Shown piece by piece: positions 7,325 through 11,436 of a stretch of DNA of 11,436 bases. The notes below the pieces were generated by a model, which was not told the DNA's origin, made no database searches, and saw only the letters and a list, made by a program, of their open reading frames with translations. The stretch covers positions 1 to 11,436 of the forward strand of contig CAZQAA010000089.1 of the NCBI GenBank assembly GCA_964591255.1, written 5' to 3'. The translations under genes were made by a program, and so were the position numbers. The DNA comes from CAZQAA01 sp964591255 (GTDB lineage: Bacteria > Desulfobacterota > DSM-4660 > Desulfatiglandales > Desulfatiglandaceae). The stretch's first letter is position 1; each line of letters opens with the position of its first letter.

Positions 7325-8634
7325 AAATTGCGTGGTTTACTCCATTTTCAAAGAAAAGTGCCATAGGCAAGTATAGCCAGATCGCAACAGATGAGCTTTC
7401 CAGAAACTGCCATGTAGATCTCTGGATTTCCGAGCGAGATGACTTGCTCCCTGCAAAGGCAAATATTTTCCATTTTGATGCCGGGGAAGATTTGACAGAA
7501 AAACTCCGGGACTATGATCTGGCAGTTTATAATTTGGGAGATTTTCTCCCGTATCATAAAGATATTTATGAAGTATCAAAGAGAGTTAAAGGGGTTGTAA
7601 TTTTGCATGATTTTGTCATGCATCATTTTTTTTATGGATACTATATTGAACATCTGAAAAGGAAAGATTTGTATCGCTGTTCATTGGAAAGGCTTTATGG
7701 AAAGAATGGTGTCCGAATGGCAGAAGGTGTCCTCTCAGGAAAAACAGGATCAGATCAATTTCATGAATTCCCTTTTTTTGAGCAGGCTATTTCAGGTGCA
7801 TTTGGAGTTATAGCTCATTCTCACTTCCTGAACGCGAAGGTGGCAGAGAGCTTTTCAGGGCCGGTGGAGACCATATATTTTCCTTTCAGGGAAAGTGCCT
7901 TTTCCGGGAAAAGGAGAAGGAAAATTCCCATTCATATATCTGAGGATAAGCTTCTCGCAATTACAGTTGGAAATGTCAATCCGAACAAGAGAGTCCATAA
8001 AGTAGTGGAAGTGATAGGTAAGAATAAGGAATTGCAGGAAAAATTTCAATATTTGGTCATCGGATCTGATGCCCACAAACCGTATATTTCAAGGATTCAG
8101 GCGATTATAGACAAATATGGTATCAAGAAAAGTGTCAGAATTCTTGGGTACCAGGAAGAAAAGGTGCTGAATGCATATATGGAACGTGCTGATATAGTCA
8201 TCAACCTGAGGCATCCGGTTATGGAGGGAGCTTCCTGGTCACTCCTTGAACAGTTGTTTTGGGGTAAAGCCATTATTGTTACGGACGGTGGCTTTTACGG
8301 GGAGATTCCAGGAAATTGCGTCATTAAAATATCTCCCAAAAAGGAAGAAAAGGATCTCTATGCTGCGTTGAAGAGGCTGGCTGACAATGAGCAATTAAGA
8401 AACCGTATGGGGACAGATGCCAGGCGATATGCTAAAAAGAATTTTTGTCCTGAAGAATATTGCCGGAAGTTTATATCCTTTGCAGAAACTATTATTCACC
8501 ATAAACCTGTTTTTCAATTGATCGACAAGGTGAGTTCCGTACTCCGATATATGCAAGTTGACAAAAAAGACAGATCTCTCGATAAAATAACCAATGAAAT
8601 ATATATGCTCAGTCATGATAAAATAGGGCAATAA
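7321..8634 (+). CDS. GT4-family glycosyltransferase with C-terminal extension
   Basis: This 437-residue glycosyltransferase belongs to a different GT4 branch from the preceding pair. The N-terminal half has MKIAWFTPFSKKSAIGKYS and VVILHDFVMHHFF (92-104), a pattern common in enzymes of polysaccharide loci. The donor half has ITVGNVNPNKR (214-224), YLVIGSD (244-250), a clean E-x7-E (Glu302, Glu310) in MEGASWSLLEQL and the following GKAIIVTDGGFYGEIP (315-330). Residues after about 395 form a charged helical tail not needed for the fold. The third-position and overall composition looks more AT-rich than that of the upstream genes, judged by eye. ATG 7321 overlaps the previous stop by four bases. 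Downstream there is a gap of 95 bases with no gene. The acceptor and donor are unknown. Confidence 0.9.
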   Translation: MKIAWFTPFSKKSAIGKYSQIATDELSRNCHVDLWISERDDLLPAKANIFHFDAGEDLTEKLRDYDLAVYNLGDFLPYHKDIYEVSKRVKGVVILHDFVMHHFFYGYYIEHLKRKDLYRCSLERLYGKNGVRMAEGVLSGKTGSDQFHEFPFFEQAISGAFGVIAHSHFLNAKVAESFSGPVETIYFPFRESAFSGKRRRKIPIHISEDKLLAITVGNVNPNKRVHKVVEVIGKNKELQEKFQYLVIGSDAHKPYISRIQAIIDKYGIKKSVRILGYQEEKVLNAYMERADIVINLRHPVMEGASWSLLEQLFWGKAIIVTDGGFYGEIPGNCVIKISPKKEEKDLYAALKRLADNEQLRNRMGTDARRYAKKNFCPEEYCRKFISFAETIIHHKPVFQLIDKVSSVLRYMQVDKKDRSLDKITNEIYMLSHDKIGQ

Positions 8635-8729
8635 TATTGACGTGATCACTGACTTCTGGCTTCGTGATGGGCAGACCGGTATTTTTTTGAGGAAGAAGCA
8701 TCTGCTTTGCTAATGAGATTTTACCAGCC
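8635..8729. other. 95-base gap between glycosyltransferase genes
   Basis: No gene, terminator or strong promoter is visible. AAGCA and TGCTT around 8696-8708 are complementary but the loop is only two bases. The ATG of the next gene has no clear Shine-Dalgarno sequence. The gap is unusual only because the three genes before it overlap. Confidence 0.3.
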
Positions 8730-9833
8730 ATGAAAATTTGGGTTGATGCGCGACCGCTCAGTTATCAGCTAACGGGTATAGGTATTTATCTGCGATGCCT
8801 GCTTGATGAGATCCAGGAGTTGGATTCAAAAAATTACTATTGTCTGATTTCAAGTGCGCCAATCAACTATGAGATCAGGAATCCAAAATGGTCCAAGATC
8901 GAAAGCAGGGTGAGAGGGAAGTTGATAAACCCTCTCTGGTTTCAACTGGTGGTCCCCTTAATTGCAGCAAGAGATAAGATAGACCTGTTTTGGGGCCCCC
9001 GGCACCAGGTCCCAATATTTTTGCCTTATAGAATACTGACAGTCCTGACTGTGCATGACATCGTCCATCGCCTCTATCCGGAGACTATGGCTTTCCCCAA
9101 CTTATTGTCAGAAAGGCTCTTTTTTCACCTGTCTCTGGCAAGATCCAGGATGATCATTGTTGACTCTCGATCCACAGCTTTCGACATCCAAAGATATTAC
9201 AGCATCCCCCCGGAAAGAGTGGAAACTATCCATCCCGGAACTCCACCGCTGCCAGGTCTTTCCGGCAAAGATGGTATAGGTTTTTCTCTACCATCAAGAT
9301 ACTTTTTGTTTGTGGGGACGCTCGATCCAAGAAAAAACATCGAGTCTCTCCTGACTGCTTTTGAAATGGTCAGGCCGGAAAAAAACGGAGTGCATTTGCT
9401 TGTTGTGGGCGGCAAGGGGTGGAAAAACAGCTCCTTTTATAAGCGAATCAGATCTCATCCATTTAAAGAATATGTGCATTTGACCGGATATGTCCCCCGG
9501 GAATATTTAAAGTCTCTTTACGAAAATGCCTTGTGCCTCCTTTTTCCCTCGCTATACGAGGGATTCGGGTTTCCCATTCTTGAAGCAATGTCCTGCGGAA
9601 CGCCAGTCATCACTTCTAATACATCTTCCATGCCCGAAGTAGCGGGAAATGCGGCGTTGTTCGTAGATCCCCCAGACACAGTCGCCTTGGCAGAGGCCAT
9701 GCAAGACATAATGAAACGCGAAGGACTCAGGAATGAGCTGGCTGCAAAAGGCCTTGTGAGAGCAAAGACCTTTTTATGGCGAAAAAGTGCTGAAAAAACA
9801 ATGGAGGTTTTTGAAAAGGTATTGAAACAATGA
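8730..9833 (+). CDS. GT4-family glycosyltransferase (mannosyltransferase-like)
   Basis: This 367-residue enzyme is the most canonical GT4 protein in the window. It opens with MKIWVDARPLSYQLTGIGIY, a start typical of O-antigen mannosyl- and rhamnosyltransferases (WbpY/WbdB-like). It carries LTVHDI (106-111), FVGTLDPRKN (194-203), LLVVGGKGW (223-231), the catalytic E-x7-E in YEGFGFPILEAMSCGTPV (Glu277, Glu285), and SSMPEVAGNAALFVDP (299-314). GDP-mannose must be available to the cell because gmd uses it, so a GDP-mannose or GDP-perosamine donor is reasonable but unproven. The start ATG 8730 is supported by the conserved N-terminus rather than by a ribosome binding site. The stop overlaps the ATG of a truncated glycosyltransferase remnant. 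Confidence 0.93.
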   Translation: MKIWVDARPLSYQLTGIGIYLRCLLDEIQELDSKNYYCLISSAPINYEIRNPKWSKIESRVRGKLINPLWFQLVVPLIAARDKIDLFWGPRHQVPIFLPYRILTVLTVHDIVHRLYPETMAFPNLLSERLFFHLSLARSRMIIVDSRSTAFDIQRYYSIPPERVETIHPGTPPLPGLSGKDGIGFSLPSRYFLFVGTLDPRKNIESLLTAFEMVRPEKNGVHLLVVGGKGWKNSSFYKRIRSHPFKEYVHLTGYVPREYLKSLYENALCLLFPSLYEGFGFPILEAMSCGTPVITSNTSSMPEVAGNAALFVDPPDTVALAEAMQDIMKREGLRNELAAKGLVRAKTFLWRKSAEKTMEVFEKVLKQ

Positions 9834-9910
9834 AGGTCTTACATGTCTACAAGGACTACTATCCTCGAAAGTGGCCTTTGCAGACATGTGACGCGAGAGG
9901 GAGAGGTTGA
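9830..9910 (+). pseudogene. Truncated start of a fifth GT4 glycosyltransferase
   Basis: ATG at 9830 forms an ATGA overlap with the preceding stop, with AAGG (9816-9819) ten bases upstream. The frame begins MKVLHVYKDYYP. This is the characteristic opening of many GT4 enzymes, which normally continue into a P-x-x-GG-[IV]-E motif and 350 or more further residues. Here the similarity stops after the proline and the frame closes at TGA 9908-9910 after 26 codons. Shifting one base forward near 9866 keeps a frame open to TAA 9957-9959 (contains RHVTREGEVEIKN), so a deletion plus frameshift is possible. No C-terminal GT4 part is seen downstream. The most likely reading is the 5' stub of a deleted gene. 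Confidence 0.7.
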
Positions 9911-9949
9911 AATCAAAAATAATCTTCCTGTTATCACATATAGATTTCT

Positions 9950-9984
9950 GATTAAATAAATCTTGAACTGGCTGGCAGCTCAAG
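9950..9984 (-). terminator. Candidate intrinsic terminator of gmd
   Basis: On the plus strand CTTGA-A-CTG (9962-9970) and CAG-C-TCAAG (9976-9984) form an 8-bp stem with one mismatch and a 5-base loop. Read on the minus strand, the hairpin follows the gmd stop by about 27 bases and is followed by the T-rich tract ATTTATTTAATC. This fits a modest rho-independent terminator for gmd. In the plus direction the hairpin has no T-run. Confidence 0.45.
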
Positions 9985-9995
9985 GATTTGTGTCC

Positions 9996-10016
9996 CATTA
10001 TCCATTAAGCATTAAG
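9996..10016. repeat. Three tandem 7-bp units at the gmd stop codon
   Basis: CATTATC, CATTAAG and CATTAAG lie head to tail at 9996-10016. The last copy covers the gmd stop codon (10012-10014 on the minus strand). It is very short and may be polymerase slippage, but it lies exactly where the gmd reading frame meets the degenerate intergenic DNA. Confidence 0.5.
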
Positions 10017-10992
10017 GAGGAGATCCTCCGTTTCGCAAGTCAGAATCCACCATCATGCCTACCAGATCATCAAACTTTACACTGGGTTCCCATTCAAGTT
10101 TAATCTTGCCTTTACTATAGTCTCCCATAAGTAATTGAACTTCTGCAGGTCTAAACAGTCTTTCATCAATGACTACATGTTTTTCCCAGTCAAGATCTGC
10201 ATGGGCAAAGGCCTTTTTAACAAATTCTTCTACCGTGTGGGTTTCATTGGTGGCGATTACATAATCATCAGGCTCATCCTGTTGAAGCATAAGCCACATT
10301 GCTCTAACATAGTCACCCGCGAACCCCCAGTCTCTGCATGCCTCCAGGTTTCCCAGTCTCAATTCGTTTTCCAGGCCGAGTTTGATCTTGGCCACGGCAC
10401 TGCTTATTTTTCTTGTGACAAATTCAAAACCACGCCGGGGTGATTCGTGATTGAACAGTATGCCGCTGCAGGCAAACAGCTTATAAGAATCCCTATAATT
10501 TCTCGTCAAATCAAAGCCTGCGACCTTTGAGATGCCATAGGGAGAACGAGGATAAAACGGGGTCTCCTCATTCTGGGGTGTTTCTTTGACCTTCCCGAAC
10601 ATTTCGCTCGATGCTGCAAAATAGAACCTGCATTTTGGTGCCCTTTCCTTGATGGCGGACAGAATAAAGAGAGTACCATTAATATTCGTATCAATGGTAG
10701 AAAAGGCGTCTTCGAAAGAGTAACTGACAAAACTCTGGGCAGCCAAATGATAACACTCATCCGGCTGCACTGTTTCCACTACATGGAAGACGCTGGCATA
10801 ACTTTCCAAACAAGCTGGATGCAATGTGATCTTGTCAAGTATATGCCTTATTCGCCACAACCTGTGCCGGATATCTTCGAGTGCCACTCTGCGAACAATA
10901 CCGTGGACATCATAGCCTTTGCTCAACAGGAGTTCGGCTAAATAAGATCCATCCTGACCAGTTATCCCCGTAATCAAAGCAACTTTTTTCAT
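10012..10992 (-). CDS. gmd: GDP-mannose 4,6-dehydratase
   Basis: The 326-residue short-chain dehydrogenase/reductase converts GDP-mannose to GDP-4-keto-6-deoxymannose, the precursor of GDP-perosamine, GDP-rhamnose and GDP-fucose. It has the NADP-binding GITGQDG (9-15), HLAAQSFVSYSF (82-93), catalytic Ser/Glu in AASSEMFG (126-133), catalytic Y-x3-K at Tyr152/Lys156 in PYGISK, and the Gmd-specific NHESPRRG (181-188), RDWGFAGDYV (220-229) and RPAEVQLLMGD (281-291). The length matches the compact Pseudomonas-type Gmd rather than the longer E. coli enzyme. It ends normally at VDSDL plus a short NGGSPP tail. The ATG has an AAGGG-type ribosome binding site about seven bases upstream. The gene faces the rest of the cluster and has its own leader, so it is transcribed separately. 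No GDP-rhamnose (rmd) or GDP-fucose (fcl) gene is present, which favours the perosamine route through per. Confidence 0.97.
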   Translation of the reverse strand: MKKVALITGITGQDGSYLAELLLSKGYDVHGIVRRVALEDIRHRLWRIRHILDKITLHPACLESYASVFHVVETVQPDECYHLAAQSFVSYSFEDAFSTIDTNINGTLFILSAIKERAPKCRFYFAASSEMFGKVKETPQNEETPFYPRSPYGISKVAGFDLTRNYRDSYKLFACSGILFNHESPRRGFEFVTRKISSAVAKIKLGLENELRLGNLEACRDWGFAGDYVRAMWLMLQQDEPDDYVIATNETHTVEEFVKKAFAHADLDWEKHVVIDERLFRPAEVQLLMGDYSKGKIKLEWEPSVKFDDLVGMMVDSDLRNGGSPP

Positions 10993-11359
10993 TGCATTTC
11001 CCTTTCTAACGTTAAAATTTCAAGGAAACCCTGAATAAATATCAGGTGGCTTGCAAAATTCAATGCCCTTTTAGCTTATTCTCGTTGTTTCCGCAACAAA
11101 AAATGGTGATATTCATGAGATTCTTAAAATAATAAAGAGATGGTCTGGAAGACACACTTTCATATGTGCATAATAGGGTGGATGTTTTTTGGGTAATTGC
11201 GAAATCGCTGGGCCGGCATCAGTTTTTTTGTGGTTCGCTTGTGGTCCTGCTCTACGATTGATTCATCATACAGTCCCCACATTCTGCGGTTGTCTGTCTG
11301 TTGACATCCAGGCCTGTTTTGGCTATATTGCACCCATAAAGAACGGCTTATTATCATTT
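10993..11359. other. Gene-free leader region of gmd
   Basis: These 367 bases hold no convincing gene. A weak minus-strand promoter for gmd can be drawn: TTGCGG (complement of 11091-11096), 17 bases, then TAAAAG (complement of 11068-11073), matching 3 and 4 of 6 consensus positions. A 65-codon minus-strand open frame at 11160-11357 lacks a ribosome binding site and any family resemblance. No tRNA, insertion sequence end or CRISPR repeat was recognised. Confidence 0.4.
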
Positions 11360-11436
11360 TTACTCAACTTTGGTCAGGTGGGCCTGGGGGATAATCACGC
11401 TTCCATTTTCCGTGTCATCCTGGACAGGGTTGAACA
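11360..11436 (-). CDS. Possible 3' end of an unidentified gene, cut by the window edge
   Basis: On the minus strand a frame enters from beyond base 11436 and ends at TAA (complement of 11360-11362), giving 24 complete codons that end GSVIIPQAHLTKVE. About two thirds of its third positions are G or C, and the peptide looks protein-like, unlike the overlapping frames. I do not recognise the family. If real, it lies upstream of gmd on the same strand with a gap of about 370 bases. Confidence 0.35.
   Translation of the reverse strand, partial: FNPVQDDTENGSVIIPQAHLTKVE

Noticed and set aside
10016..10029. GGAGG/CCTCC hairpin inside the last codons of gmd
   Set aside because: The 5-bp stem lies within the coding region (Gly-Gly and Pro-Pro codons) and has no T-run. 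The hairpin at 9962-9984 is the better terminator candidate.
10135..10443. 102-codon plus-strand frame opposite gmd
   Set aside because: It is antisense to highly conserved Gmd motifs and has no features of its own.
11230..11345. Another minus-strand frame here contains AKTGLDVNRQTTAECGDC, slightly recalling transposase or flagellar rod protein starts
   Set aside because: The resemblance is a handful of residues, the frame is only about 30 codons and has no start in the right place, so it cannot support a gene or remnant call.
11160..11357. 65-codon minus-strand open frame just after the partial gene at the right edge
   Set aside because: No ribosome binding site, no recognisable motif, and codon use unlike the neighbours. 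It sits in what looks like a non-coding leader.
1..11436. CRISPR arrays, tRNA or rRNA genes, insertion sequences and toxin-antitoxin pairs
   Set aside because: I looked on both strands and saw no regularly spaced repeats, tRNA-like cloverleaf, transposase motifs or terminal inverted repeats. A dedicated search tool could still find a degenerate element.

Overview
The window is an 11.4 kb piece of a cell-surface polysaccharide (O-antigen type) locus from a Gram-negative bacterium. The main reasons are an ABC-2 type polysaccharide exporter ATPase of the Wzt class with a C-terminal sugar-binding domain, a nucleotide-sugar pathway for GDP-perosamine, and four GT4 glycosyltransferases. Base composition looks mid-range and slightly AT-rich. 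The gene style is compatible with Desulfobacterota (former Deltaproteobacteria) and relatives, but the sequence contains no lineage marker, so taxonomy is a guess.

Layout. Bases 1-172 are an AT-rich leader. On the plus strand follow: an FkbM methyltransferase with two DUF4214-like repeats and a coiled coil (173-1987); a NeuD/PglD-type N-acyltransferase (1969-2610); a DegT/DnrJ aminotransferase very like GDP-perosamine synthase (2612-3721); Wzt (3830-5140); two equal-length paralogous GT4 enzymes (5253-6290 and 6287-7324); a third GT4 enzyme of a different subfamily (7321-8634); and a fourth, classical GT4 enzyme (8730-9833). At 9830 there is a clear start of a fifth GT4 gene that breaks off after about 12 recognisable codons. 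Converging from the minus strand is gmd, GDP-mannose 4,6-dehydratase (10012-10992). The last ~440 bases hold the gmd leader and, at the very edge, what looks like the 3' end of another minus-strand gene.

How it fits together. Gmd converts GDP-mannose to GDP-4-keto-6-deoxymannose, the aminotransferase makes GDP-perosamine, and the NeuD-type enzyme probably N-acylates it. GT4 enzymes would assemble the glycan on its lipid carrier, and Wzt, with a Wzm permease not present here, would export it. The FkbM protein joins a methyltransferase to a coiled coil with a 55-residue internal repeat, close to a carbohydrate-binding Wzt. This recalls the terminator/ruler logic of WbdD in E. coli O8/O9a but uses an unrelated methyltransferase family and the opposite domain order. 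That comparison is an inference and is the most interesting lead in the window.

Signs of remodelling include the truncated GT4 gene at 9830, a possible second vestigial start at 5137 overlapping the wzt stop codon, gene-free gaps of about 95-110 bases inside an otherwise overlapping gene train, and an in-frame stop codon just upstream of the FkbM gene start.
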